NCBI GenBank assembly: GCA_012513515.1
Contig: JAAZCA010000020.1
Span: forward strand, 1 to 42,322
Length of the DNA stretch: 42,322 bases
Origin: Myxococcales bacterium
GTDB lineage: Bacteria > UBA10199 > 2-02-FULL-44-16 > JAAZCA01
Direction: 5' to 3'
Shown here: in pieces, positions 7,245-14,808 of the stretch
Numbering within the stretch: the stretch's first letter is position 1
How the letters are laid out: each line of letters starts with the position of its first letter
Program-made: the position numbers and the translations under genes
Notes under the pieces: model-generated
Seen by the model: the letters and a program-made list of their open reading frames with translations, nothing else
Told to the model about the DNA's origin: nothing
Databases searched by the model: none

Positions 7245-9545
7245 ATGAGAATCCCCCATCCAAAGGACTGGGAAATCGCCATGACAAAAAGAATCGACGC
7301 GGTGGAAAAGGTTACCGGAAAAGCTATCTACGCCGACGACCTGAAGTTCGACGGAATGTGTTACGCGGTTCCGCTACATTCAAAATATCCCAGCGCTGAA
7401 ATCGAAGATATAGATATATCGGCCGCGCTGACCTCTGACGGAGTCGTTGATATAATCACGGCCAACGATATTCCTGGAAGCCCCAGGGTCGGAGGGCTGA
7501 TCCCCGATCACTATGTCATCGCGAAAGACAGGGTGAGGTTTATGGGGGAGGTCGTGGCCGTGGTCGCGGCAGAAAGCCGCAGTCAGGCCTACTCCGCAGC
7601 CGACCTGATAAAGGTGAAATACAAGCCGCTCGATCCGGTTTTGGACCCACGAATCGCCGATTCCAAGGGTACCCCAAAAATGCACGATTTCAGGAAGAAT
7701 AACATTCTCTCCTCATTCAAGGTCAGGCGCGGCAACGTCGAAAGGGGATACAAAAATTCCGCTGACATAGTCGAAGAACACTTCGAAACCTCTTTCATCG
7801 AACACTCCTACATGGAGCCGGAATCGTGCGTCGCCATAGCCAACCCGGACGGAACGGTAACCGTGTACGGCGGAATGCAGCATCCATTTTCAACTAGAAG
7901 ATACGTTGCGCGAGCACTCGGTTTTGAGCTCGCCAGGGTGCAGATAATTCAAACGACCCTCGGAGGCGGATTCGGAGGAAGGGATGACACGATAGCGGTC
8001 ATCTGCGCCCGCGCTGCGATTCTTGCGCTGAGGGCAAAGAGACCTGTGAAGATCACCTACTCCCGTGAGGAATCGATCCGCGAAAGTTACAAGCGCCACC
8101 CGTTCATTATGGATTACAAGGCCGGCATCTCGAAGGATGGAAAATTGCAGTCGATGGACGTCGATATCCTCGCCGATGCCGGTCCCTACTGCGCGGTCAC
8201 ACCATTCGTAATCTGGCGACCAACCGTCCAGTGCACCGGTCCCTACATAGTCCCAAACGTCCGCTGCGACTCGAAGGGAGTTTACACAAACAACACTCCG
8301 ACCGGCGCAATGCGCGGTTTTGGAACTCCGCAGCAGGTATTCGCCTGCGAGTCCTTCATCGACATATGCGCTGAAAAAGTCGGGATGGATCCTCTGGAGT
8401 TCAGAAAAAGAAATTTTTTCCGGCAGAACATCACGACGCACACAGGACAAAAACTCGACAACCACGAGGTTTCAATCAGAGAGGTGACCGACAAGGCGCT
8501 CGCCGCGATAAAATGGAAAACCAAATTTCCGAAATGCTCGCGCGGCAAACCGGCAAAAGATGGCTTTCTCCACGGTATTGGCTTCGCCTGCAGTTATCGC
8601 GGTGTATCGCTCGGGGCCGAAGGAAACGACTTCTGTTCCGCCATCACCAACATCCAGCCGGATGGATCGATCCTGCTCGAAGTCGGGGTCTCCGAAAACG
8701 GACAGGGGCTAAAAACCGCGATGGCGAGCATCCTCGCCGGCGAACTTGGCATCAGGATCGAAAAAATACGATTCATCGACACCGACACAAGTTCAATTCC
8801 AGATGGCGGCCCGACGGTAGCATCCAGGGGAACGCTGGTAGGCGGAAACGCGGTTATCGACTCGGCGAACAAAATTAAGAAGATGATGACCCCTGTTTTG
8901 AAACACCTCATTGGCGCATCGAAAGGTGGTTATATCTTCGCAAAGGGGAAGATAAAAAACAGAGAAAGCGGCAAAACTATATCATTCGACGATGCAGTCG
9001 CCGCCTGCCACGCAAAAAAGATGTACCTTCACTCCCTAGGCCTCTTCTCCGGACCGAAAGTAAGCTGGGATGAGGATGTCGGAAAGGGGAACGCCTATTT
9101 CACCTACGTGTACGGATGTCAGGCGTGCGAGCTAACCGTCGATCCATCAAATGGGAAGGTGAGAGTGGAAAAGGCGGTTGCGGCACACGAGGTCGGCAAG
9201 GCGATAAACCCGCAGATGGCTGCGGGACAGATATTCGGCGGCATCATGATGGGGCTTGGCTTCGCATTGACGGAAAGCATCGTTCACAAAAATGGCGAGA
9301 TCCAGAACCTGAATTTCAACAGCTACCGGATACCCAGATCCATCGACGCACCCGAGATGACCGCGATACTCGTCGAAAATCCCGATCCTGCGGGACCATG
9401 GGGGGCAAAGTCTCTCGGAGAGCCTACCAACGAACTTATGGGAGCGGCGATTGCCAACGCGATCTATTACGCGACCGGCAAGAGATTCACGAAGACCCCG
9501 ATAACCGCACAGGAGATACTTCGCGCCATCGGAGGTAAGATATGA
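7245..9545 (+). CDS. Molybdenum hydroxylase large (molybdopterin-binding) subunit, xanthine dehydrogenase family
   Basis: A 766-residue protein covering the two molybdopterin-binding domains of the xanthine dehydrogenase/aldehyde oxidase family. It begins RIDAVEKVTGKA and has the GGGFGG loop at about 240-245, MRGFGTPQ at about 356-363, and the C-terminal GAKSLGEP with the catalytic base Glu726. At the place where xanthine oxidases have Glu after GGK (bovine Glu802) this protein has Asp247 (GGRD), so a purine substrate is not certain. The start could be the ATG at 7,245 or the one at 7,281; neither has a strong ribosome binding site. The residues between them align with the usual N-terminal extension, so the longer form is given. 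It overlaps the iron-sulfur subunit as ATGA. No FAD subunit gene is adjacent. Confidence 0.92.
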   Translation: MRIPHPKDWEIAMTKRIDAVEKVTGKAIYADDLKFDGMCYAVPLHSKYPSAEIEDIDISAALTSDGVVDIITANDIPGSPRVGGLIPDHYVIAKDRVRFMGEVVAVVAAESRSQAYSAADLIKVKYKPLDPVLDPRIADSKGTPKMHDFRKNNILSSFKVRRGNVERGYKNSADIVEEHFETSFIEHSYMEPESCVAIANPDGTVTVYGGMQHPFSTRRYVARALGFELARVQIIQTTLGGGFGGRDDTIAVICARAAILALRAKRPVKITYSREESIRESYKRHPFIMDYKAGISKDGKLQSMDVDILADAGPYCAVTPFVIWRPTVQCTGPYIVPNVRCDSKGVYTNNTPTGAMRGFGTPQQVFACESFIDICAEKVGMDPLEFRKRNFFRQNITTHTGQKLDNHEVSIREVTDKALAAIKWKTKFPKCSRGKPAKDGFLHGIGFACSYRGVSLGAEGNDFCSAITNIQPDGSILLEVGVSENGQGLKTAMASILAGELGIRIEKIRFIDTDTSSIPDGGPTVASRGTLVGGNAVIDSANKIKKMMTPVLKHLIGASKGGYIFAKGKIKNRESGKTISFDDAVAACHAKKMYLHSLGLFSGPKVSWDEDVGKGNAYFTYVYGCQACELTVDPSNGKVRVEKAVAAHEVGKAINPQMAAGQIFGGIMMGLGFALTESIVHKNGEIQNLNFNSYRIPRSIDAPEMTAILVENPDPAGPWGAKSLGEPTNELMGAAIANAIYYATGKRFTKTPITAQEILRAIGGKI

Positions 9546-10027
9546 AATTAAACGTGAACGGCAAAATCTATTCCATCGATTGCGATCCTGACAGCTCGCT
9601 CTTAGATGTTATCCGCGAAAAACTCCGCCTCACCGGAACCAAACGCGGCTGCGACATAGGGGTATGCGGAACTTGCACAGTCTTGATCGATGGCGAAACG
9701 AAGCGCGCATGTAAAGTAAAGGTCTCGGAGGTCGTGATCGGCAAATCTGCGACCTTCACAGATTCTCCGAAAATACTCACCATCGAAGGGCTCTCGGATG
9801 GAGATGACCTTCATCCTATACAAAGGGCCTTCATAGAATGCGGTGCGGTCCAGTGTGGATTTTGTACGCCCGGGATGATCCTCACGGCCAAGGCGCTTCT
9901 CGATAAAAACCCTAAACCGATAAGGGAGGAAATAAGAAAGTCATTTACGCCCAATCTTTGCCGCTGCACCGGATATCAACAGATATTTGAGGCGGTCGAA
10001 ATGGCCGCAAAGCTGATTTCAAAATAA
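9542..10027 (+). CDS. Molybdenum hydroxylase [2Fe-2S] small subunit
   Basis: A 161-residue protein with both [2Fe-2S] sites of the family. The plant-ferredoxin-type site is near the N-terminus (CDIGVCGTC, then a later Cys in KRACKV). The helical-domain site holds CGFCTPG and CRCTGY. Length is normal for CoxS/XdhC-type small subunits. It passes electrons from the molybdenum centre of the preceding gene product. Translation is probably coupled through the ATGA overlap. The next gene is convergent, so this operon contains only two genes and lacks the usual FAD subunit. The FAD protein encoded at 16,089 might serve both enzymes, or an external acceptor is used as in the FAD-less aldehyde oxidoreductases. 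Confidence 0.93.
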   Translation: MKLNVNGKIYSIDCDPDSSLLDVIREKLRLTGTKRGCDIGVCGTCTVLIDGETKRACKVKVSEVVIGKSATFTDSPKILTIEGLSDGDDLHPIQRAFIECGAVQCGFCTPGMILTAKALLDKNPKPIREEIRKSFTPNLCRCTGYQQIFEAVEMAAKLISK

Positions 10028-10047
10028 AGAGGCTTATATACCGGTCA

Positions 10048-10074
10048 AAGGCCGCATTCTTAAGCCGCGGCCTT
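10048..10074. terminator. Stem-loop between convergent operons
   Basis: AAGGCCGC (10,048-10,055) pairs with GCGGCCTT (10,067-10,074) around an 11-base loop, midway between the convergent ends of the iron-sulfur subunit and the CcdA-like gene. No clear U-tract follows on either strand, so it may be a weak bidirectional terminator or only an mRNA 3' stabiliser. Confidence 0.4.
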
Positions 10075-10120
10075 CAACGGGGCGAACAGGGAATCCCTGT
10101 CAACCTGTCACGGATCTTCT

Positions 10121-10975
10121 TCACTGAACCATTATCAACCCAGGATTTACAAGGAGGACGATCCCAAGTAGCAGCATGATCAGGCCACCGATGAATTTTA
10201 TTATCTGGACCTCGCGAACGCTGATGTTGCGCGATTTGAGAAGCACACCAGCAATAGCTATAACGACGATAAGCGGAAGCACGTAAATCAGATTATAATA
10301 AAGCAGATAAAGATAGTAGTTCACGCTTCCATCGACATAATTCCCGGTAAGGATTCCCGTATAGATTATAGGGAATCCTGCCGTACAGGGAAGCTCTACA
10401 AGCGACGAAAATATCGCGAGGGTGGCTGATGAAATAATCAAAACCGAAACTCCCCCCTCGACCATGATCTTATCCATCTTGCGCATCTTTCTGTAAAGCA
10501 CCCCCTTGTTGTGATCGTTGATGGTCAGCGAAACGCCCTTCTTGAAAAAGAAAAGTTCCTTGCAGTTGATAATCCCTGCGACTATTGCGATCACCGCCAC
10601 AGCTATCCTTAAAGGATCTATGAAACCCATGTATTTAAAAACGTTCAGCCATGCTGCCATGAAGAGAAAATAAAAAATGCCAACCACTATTACGAATGTA
10701 TAACCTACCAAATAAAGCCTGAATCTCGAACTCGACGCAGATACGAGAAAACCAAGGAGCATCGTAAGGACGAAAATATTGCACGGATTGAAGCCATCGA
10801 CGAGCCCTATGATGAAGGTAAAAAGCGGCAGTGGGAGTTCCATCCCCATTCTTTCCAGGGCATCCATCGGAATATATTTGGCGATGGCAAAAAATGCGGC
10901 TACGACCAGAAATGAGATCGCCGCGATCACCCAGTTAACCTTCGCATGATGCATCGTCTCCGACTTCTTGTTCAT
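10121..10975 (-). CDS. CcdA/DsbD-type thiol-disulfide membrane transporter
   Basis: A 284-residue inner-membrane protein with about seven hydrophobic helices. Two conserved Cys-Pro-region motifs, VDGFNPC (Cys65) and ELPCTAGFP (Cys197), match the paired cysteines that carry electrons across the membrane in CcdA/DsbD proteins. A further Cys138 lies in the third predicted loop. It would move reducing equivalents from cytoplasmic thioredoxin to a periplasmic partner, and that partner is very likely the lipoprotein encoded immediately upstream, whose stop overlaps this ATG. No cytochrome c maturation genes are nearby, so the role in this cluster may be redox support of exported thiol proteins rather than haem ligation. 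Confidence 0.85.
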   Translation of the reverse strand: MNKKSETMHHAKVNWVIAAISFLVVAAFFAIAKYIPMDALERMGMELPLPLFTFIIGLVDGFNPCNIFVLTMLLGFLVSASSSRFRLYLVGYTFVIVVGIFYFLFMAAWLNVFKYMGFIDPLRIAVAVIAIVAGIINCKELFFFKKGVSLTINDHNKGVLYRKMRKMDKIMVEGGVSVLIISSATLAIFSSLVELPCTAGFPIIYTGILTGNYVDGSVNYYLYLLYYNLIYVLPLIVVIAIAGVLLKSRNISVREVQIIKFIGGLIMLLLGIVLLVNPGLIMVQ

Positions 10976-11424
10976 TTCTTGACTCCTCCTGAAAGTATTT
11001 TATCGTATTTGGCTGCATCACCGCCGCCTACGTACGCCTTGCAATCGTAGATAAGCGCTGGAACGTATTGCACGGATATGCCGGCACCGGAAAGAATGTC
11101 CTGCCCCTCTTCGGTCGTGGTATCGACGTGCTCGTAGATATCCTGCAGTTTTTTGTCGGCTATTATTTTTTCAACGATAGGAAGGGCCCTTTTGCAATGC
11201 GGACAATATTTAGAGGTAATGAAGATCAGTCGCCCATCGAGCTGCCTGAGACTGCAATCGGCGATCTCGCCATCCGTGCCTATGACTATATCCTCAAAGT
11301 GATAAGGGTTCTCTTTTACTTCGAAGGACTTTACCTCTTTCGCCTCTCGTTTATCGGAACATGAAAAGACAAAGGAAAGCCCAAAAACGACCGCAATAAT
11401 TAAAGTAACAGGCATTTTTTTCAT
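10972..11424 (-). CDS. Thioredoxin-fold lipoprotein with CPHC active site
   Basis: A 150-residue protein with lipobox VFSC (Cys22) and a short thioredoxin/glutaredoxin-type domain at about 50-145. It has the active-site motif YCPHC at 73-77, preceded by the beta strand LIFITSK and followed by a long helix. A VQYVPALI segment carries the cis-Pro loop characteristic of the fold. Probably a membrane-tethered periplasmic thiol-disulfide oxidoreductase. The strong ribosome binding site AGGAG lies 6 bases before the ATG. The ATGA overlap with the downstream CcdA-like gene makes a two-gene redox relay. The only other Cys in the mature region is Cys57. Confidence 0.85.
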   Translation of the reverse strand: MKKMPVTLIIAVVFGLSFVFSCSDKREAKEVKSFEVKENPYHFEDIVIGTDGEIADCSLRQLDGRLIFITSKYCPHCKRALPIVEKIIADKKLQDIYEHVDTTTEEGQDILSGAGISVQYVPALIYDCKAYVGGGDAAKYDKILSGGVKK

Positions 11425-11482
11425 ATAAATCTCCTTTTTGCGGGCGCAGTCTTACAGATTTCATCAAAAAAATCATCAAAAA

Positions 11483-12739
11483 TCAGAAGGAATCCACATC
11501 TAAACGGCTGCCGGCGACGTAGACCCGCTCGATCGCCCTTCCGTCACCGCGGTACATGAGCAGGGATAAAAGCTCGTCAGTATCCATACCTGCAAGGCTG
11601 TAGTTGCGATCTATTCCGTTTATATCGAGGATTGAAAAATCGGCATACTTGCCAGGTTGAAAATTTCCAACGTCGGCCTCCATCGACATCACCTTCGCCC
11701 CTGCCAAGGTAGCCAGATAAAATGCCTTTTGTGGAGAAATGGAAGAATCGGGCTGAGTATAATCGGCATGCCTCATCTCGATAAAGAGTGACATCGCGGT
11801 TCCCGCCCCTACATCGGTCGCAAGCGAATAATCTATTCCAGCAGCCTCTATCCTTGATACGGACATCCTTCCGCTCTTCAAAAAGAAGTTCGAGGTGGGA
11901 CAATGCGCCACCTTCGTACCAGACTTGCCAAGCCTTCGCATCTCATCGTCGCTAAGATAAATCGCGTGGGCAAGAATGGTCTTTGCACCCAAGACATCCG
12001 CATCCTCCATAAATTCAACATAGTCGCGATAATTCGGATGCATCTCCCTCACCTTCGCATTCTCCTCCAGAGTCTCAGCGATGTGGCTCTGGATATAGGC
12101 CCCGCTTTGTCTTGCGAGGCGCCCCACTCCCCTCCACAGTTCCATCGAACAGGTCGGGACAAAGCGAGGCGTAAATGCGTACGCAAGACGACCACCAGCT
12201 GCACCATGCCACTTCGCACAGAGGCGCTCGCTCGCCGCCAGCGATTCCAAGGTCTTCTCAGCGAGGCCCTTCGGAGAATTGACATCCATCATAACCTTCC
12301 CGATGAAGCATCGCGTCCCAGCCGCTGCTGCGGTCTGAAAACAGATGTCGGTAGCCTCCTCATGGACAGTCGAATAAAGCCCCGAACAGGTAATGCCGTT
12401 CAATATCTGTTTTTTGAAGAATCTCCTCGAAACATCGCGGGCGATCTTCGGATCGGCAAAGGCAAGCTCCGCCGGAAAAATATATTTCTGAAGCCAATCG
12501 AGAAGCGTAGCACCGTGCTTTCCGCGCTCATCAAGCTGCGGGATATGGCTGTGGACATCGATCAACCCAGGGATTATGAGCCTTCCCCGGAGATCTTCCA
12601 CATTCTGCGCAGAAACGGAGTCAACGGCTCCGCAGTACGATATTCTTCCATCATCCTCCACAACGAGCAGGCCATCCCGGATATCCTCGACGCTATCCGG
12701 ACCGATGGAGTGCAGAATCCGCCCCCTATATTGCCTCAT
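11483..12739 (-). CDS. guaD: Guanine deaminase (amidohydrolase)
   Basis: The start is set at the ATG at 12,739, six bases after GGAGG. It lies inside the yacG 3' end; the open frame reaches further upstream but without support. The 418-residue protein has the amidohydrolase metal site PGLIDVHSH (His63, His65), the later ligands in QSHIAE (His219, Glu222) and AHAIYL (His258), and Asp309 in ATDVGAG. HCPTSNFFL and PQLDERG are close to guanine deaminase rather than to TrzA/SsnA relatives, although SsnA-type or other chlorohydrolase-like functions cannot be excluded. The enzyme converts guanine to xanthine plus ammonia. Its product is the substrate expected for the xanthine-dehydrogenase-type enzymes on both sides, so the cluster suggests purine catabolism. 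Confidence 0.85.
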   Translation of the reverse strand: MRQYRGRILHSIGPDSVEDIRDGLLVVEDDGRISYCGAVDSVSAQNVEDLRGRLIIPGLIDVHSHIPQLDERGKHGATLLDWLQKYIFPAELAFADPKIARDVSRRFFKKQILNGITCSGLYSTVHEEATDICFQTAAAAGTRCFIGKVMMDVNSPKGLAEKTLESLAASERLCAKWHGAAGGRLAYAFTPRFVPTCSMELWRGVGRLARQSGAYIQSHIAETLEENAKVREMHPNYRDYVEFMEDADVLGAKTILAHAIYLSDDEMRRLGKSGTKVAHCPTSNFFLKSGRMSVSRIEAAGIDYSLATDVGAGTAMSLFIEMRHADYTQPDSSISPQKAFYLATLAGAKVMSMEADVGNFQPGKYADFSILDINGIDRNYSLAGMDTDELLSLLMYRGDGRAIERVYVAGSRLDVDSF

Positions 12740-12935
12740 CGGCATCCTCCGCTGAATTTGAATCCCGTACATCGAATACATCATCGACCGGATCTCCGGC
12801 GATTTTGTACGAAGCGCTCGCCCAGTTACCGAGGTCGAGAAGTTTGCACCTGGAGGAACAAAAGGGCCAAAATGCATTCGCATCCTTGGCGATCTTTTTT
12901 CCGCAATTCCTGCAGAGATATCCTCTGGTTTCCAT
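12726..12935 (-). CDS. yacG: DNA gyrase inhibitor YacG (zinc-ribbon protein)
   Basis: A 69-residue protein with the YacG zinc site: CRNC (Cys8, Cys11), then FCSSRC (Cys26, Cys30) followed by KLLDLGNWAS, the family's signature. The acidic C-terminal tail is also typical. In Escherichia coli YacG binds GyrB and blocks gyrase; that is family knowledge, not shown here. It overlaps the guanine deaminase start by 14 bases. Beginning the deaminase inside this gene suggests the two are cotranscribed and translationally coupled, an unusual pairing. Confidence 0.88.
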   Translation of the reverse strand: METRGYLCRNCGKKIAKDANAFWPFCSSRCKLLDLGNWASASYKIAGDPVDDVFDVRDSNSAEDADEAI

Positions 12936-13063
12936 ATCTGATCTCTCTATCCAATTTGCGGCGTTATGACAAGGGGGAGCAGGTAATCTGCATAATGAAA
13001 AAGGGGCTCCCGGAATCCCTCACTAAGCTTCTTTTCCGTCATTCAGATGGGCAGTGTTTGATT

Positions 13064-13273
13064 GCTACGGTTTTGATGGGGTTCCCCTAAAGGAGACATT
13101 GGCGCGTTAACGAGACCGACCGTATTCGGAAGTCAAAAATCAGATCGCTTTCCTGATTTGGAGGCCGACAACGGAGGACATCCAAATCAGCTGAAAGCGA
13201 CTGATTTGTGACGACGGATAGGGAGGCGAAGTGCGCTTAGTCGACGAAGGGGGAACCCCATCAAAACCGTAGC
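13064..13273. repeat. Roughly 210-bp long imperfect hairpin (MITE-like or structured leader)
   Basis: A perfect 24-base inverted repeat bounds the element (13,064-13,087 with 13,250-13,273, beginning GCTACGGTTTTGATGG). Inside it, a second inverted pair continues the stem: 13,137-13,162 with 13,181-13,207. This pair includes the exact 10-base match CTGATTTGGA/TCCAAATCAG and TCGCTTT/AAAGCGA. Each inner arm also carries its own AAATCAG/CTGATTT pair, so each could fold separately as a cruciform arm. No open reading frame of note and no clear target-site duplication are seen. The element fills the gap between yacG and xdhC, which are divergent. The rest of the gap 12,936-13,396 shows no gene. Confidence 0.85.
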
Positions 13274-13396
13274 GAATGTAAGGCCTTATTAAAACTCGTT
13301 TGTAGAACTGCTTGATAAGATATTGATTTGTACAGTTTAACTATTGCCATTTCAAACAGCGCTGCTACCTTTCCAGCCGTTCAGGGAGGATTAAAC

Positions 13397-14188
13397 ATGG
13401 ATATCGACGCAAAGGCCATGGAATTAAAAAAAGCCGGAATAGCCTTTTGCATCGCCACCGTCGTCAGAGTCGAGGGCTCTGCCCCGAGGCACGCCGGATC
13501 AAAGATGATAGTAGCTGCCGATGGAAATATTTTCGGCACCGTAGGCGGAGGAGGGGTGGAACATCAGGCGATAGAAGATGCAAAATATCTCCTGAAAACG
13601 AAAACAGCCGAGTGCGTATCATACGATCTCACCGGGGATGGGATTCAACCCTGCGGGGGAAGGGTCGAGATATTCTTCGAATCGGTGGCACCGTTATCGC
13701 ACGTTGTAGTATTCGGCGCCGGCCACATAGCGGAAAAACTCTGTCCGATGCTGGTCGAAATGGACTTCGATCTCACTCTAGTCGATGAAAGAAGTGAAAG
13801 GCTCTCGCTTTCCACCTTCTCTTCGATAGAAAAGAAATCATCCCTGCTCCCCCTCGATTTTCTCTCATCCTTCCGGTTCGACGACGAAGTGTTCATGATA
13901 TGTCTGACGCACAAACACATCCATGATGAGGCAATAGTGGAATACTGCCTCGACAAGCCATTCAAATATTTCGGGTTGATCAGCTCTAGAAAAAAGTGGG
14001 CCCTTTTCTGCCAGCGCTACCGTGAAAAAGGATTTTCAGACGACCAGATGAGAAGGATCTCAACCCCCATAGGCCTCGATATAGGAGCAGAAACCCCATT
14101 TGAGATAGCGGTCGCCATCGCCGCCGAGATAATCCAGTTCAGGACAAAACCGGAGGACTTCAAGGCAAGGGTCGCGAGATTTAAATGA
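13397..14188 (+). CDS. XdhC/CoxF-family molybdenum hydroxylase maturation protein
   Basis: The start is placed at the ATG at 13,397, after GGGAGG with a 7-base spacer; the longer frame to 13,328 has no such site. The 263-residue protein has the XdhC N-terminal domain (GSAPRHAGSKM and the GTVGGGGVEHQAI glycine loop), then a Rossmann domain (VVFGAGHIAEKL at about 111-122) and the C-terminal LISSRKKW region. XdhC proteins bind the molybdenum cofactor, protect it, promote insertion of the terminal sulfido ligand and deliver it to the target hydroxylase. Here it probably serves one or both flanking enzymes. It overlaps the nucleotidyltransferase gene as ATGA. Confidence 0.9.
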   Translation: MDIDAKAMELKKAGIAFCIATVVRVEGSAPRHAGSKMIVAADGNIFGTVGGGGVEHQAIEDAKYLLKTKTAECVSYDLTGDGIQPCGGRVEIFFESVAPLSHVVVFGAGHIAEKLCPMLVEMDFDLTLVDERSERLSLSTFSSIEKKSSLLPLDFLSSFRFDDEVFMICLTHKHIHDEAIVEYCLDKPFKYFGLISSRKKWALFCQRYREKGFSDDQMRRISTPIGLDIGAETPFEIAVAIAAEIIQFRTKPEDFKARVARFK

Positions 14189-14808
14189 ATACCGCACGCA
14201 AAAAAATAGCCGGAGTGATCCTCTCCGCCGGAGAATCCAAAAGAATGGGCTTTCCGAAGGCTCTTCTGAAATTAGACGAATCGACGCTGCTCGCGCGCCA
14301 GCACGAACTCCTGAATCTCTCCGGATGCGATCCGGTAATAGCTGTCGTCGGATGCAAGGCGGAAGAGATAATGTCGGAGCATCCCCTACTTCCGGTAAAG
14401 TGGGTTCAAAATAAAATCTGGCCGAAGGGGCAATTTTCCTCCGCGGCGGCAGGAATATCGGAAGCGCTCTCCGATAATTCGTCCGGTGCTCTCCTCCTCC
14501 CCGTAGATGTCGTCGGCATAAACGTGAAAACAATCCGCTCCATTCTCGATGCCGCTTCGCAGATGCCGGCTATCGACGCGATAATTCCTACCTACAAAGG
14601 CAGGGGCGGCCACCCTGTGTACCTATCAAAAAAGTTTTGCGAAAACTTGATCGGCTTGGATTTAGATGATGAAGATTCAAGGCTCGATGTTCAGCTGTCA
14701 CGCTGCGAATCAAAATCCAGAATTGAAACAGAAGATGCTGCGATACTAAAAAACATAAATACACCGGAGGATTTCTCCTCTAGTAGAGATCTATCAACGC
14801 GGTCTTGA
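14185..14808 (+). CDS. MobA/MocA-like molybdenum-cofactor nucleotidyltransferase
   Basis: A 207-residue nucleotidyltransferase with the N-terminal NTP-binding motif LSAGESKRMGFPK (13-25), VVGCKAEEI, and the acidic motif LLPVDVVGI for metal and sugar-phosphate contacts. It also has GRGGHPVYL, typical of the MocA branch that makes molybdopterin cytosine dinucleotide for xanthine-dehydrogenase-family enzymes. Purine-specific GTP transfer (MobA) is the alternative. It follows XdhC with an ATGA overlap. Its 3' end overlaps the convergent M23 peptidase gene by 29 bases, so the two transcripts are antisense to each other at that point. Confidence 0.85.
   Translation: MNTARKKIAGVILSAGESKRMGFPKALLKLDESTLLARQHELLNLSGCDPVIAVVGCKAEEIMSEHPLLPVKWVQNKIWPKGQFSSAAAGISEALSDNSSGALLLPVDVVGINVKTIRSILDAASQMPAIDAIIPTYKGRGGHPVYLSKKFCENLIGLDLDDEDSRLDVQLSRCESKSRIETEDAAILKNINTPEDFSSSRDLSTRS

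Noticed and set aside
11903-13090. Long plus-strand open frame (395 codons)
   Set aside because: It lies opposite guanine deaminase and yacG, has atypical composition (rich in Arg, His, Ile) and no family signature, and its end falls in the hairpin element. It is a shadow frame.
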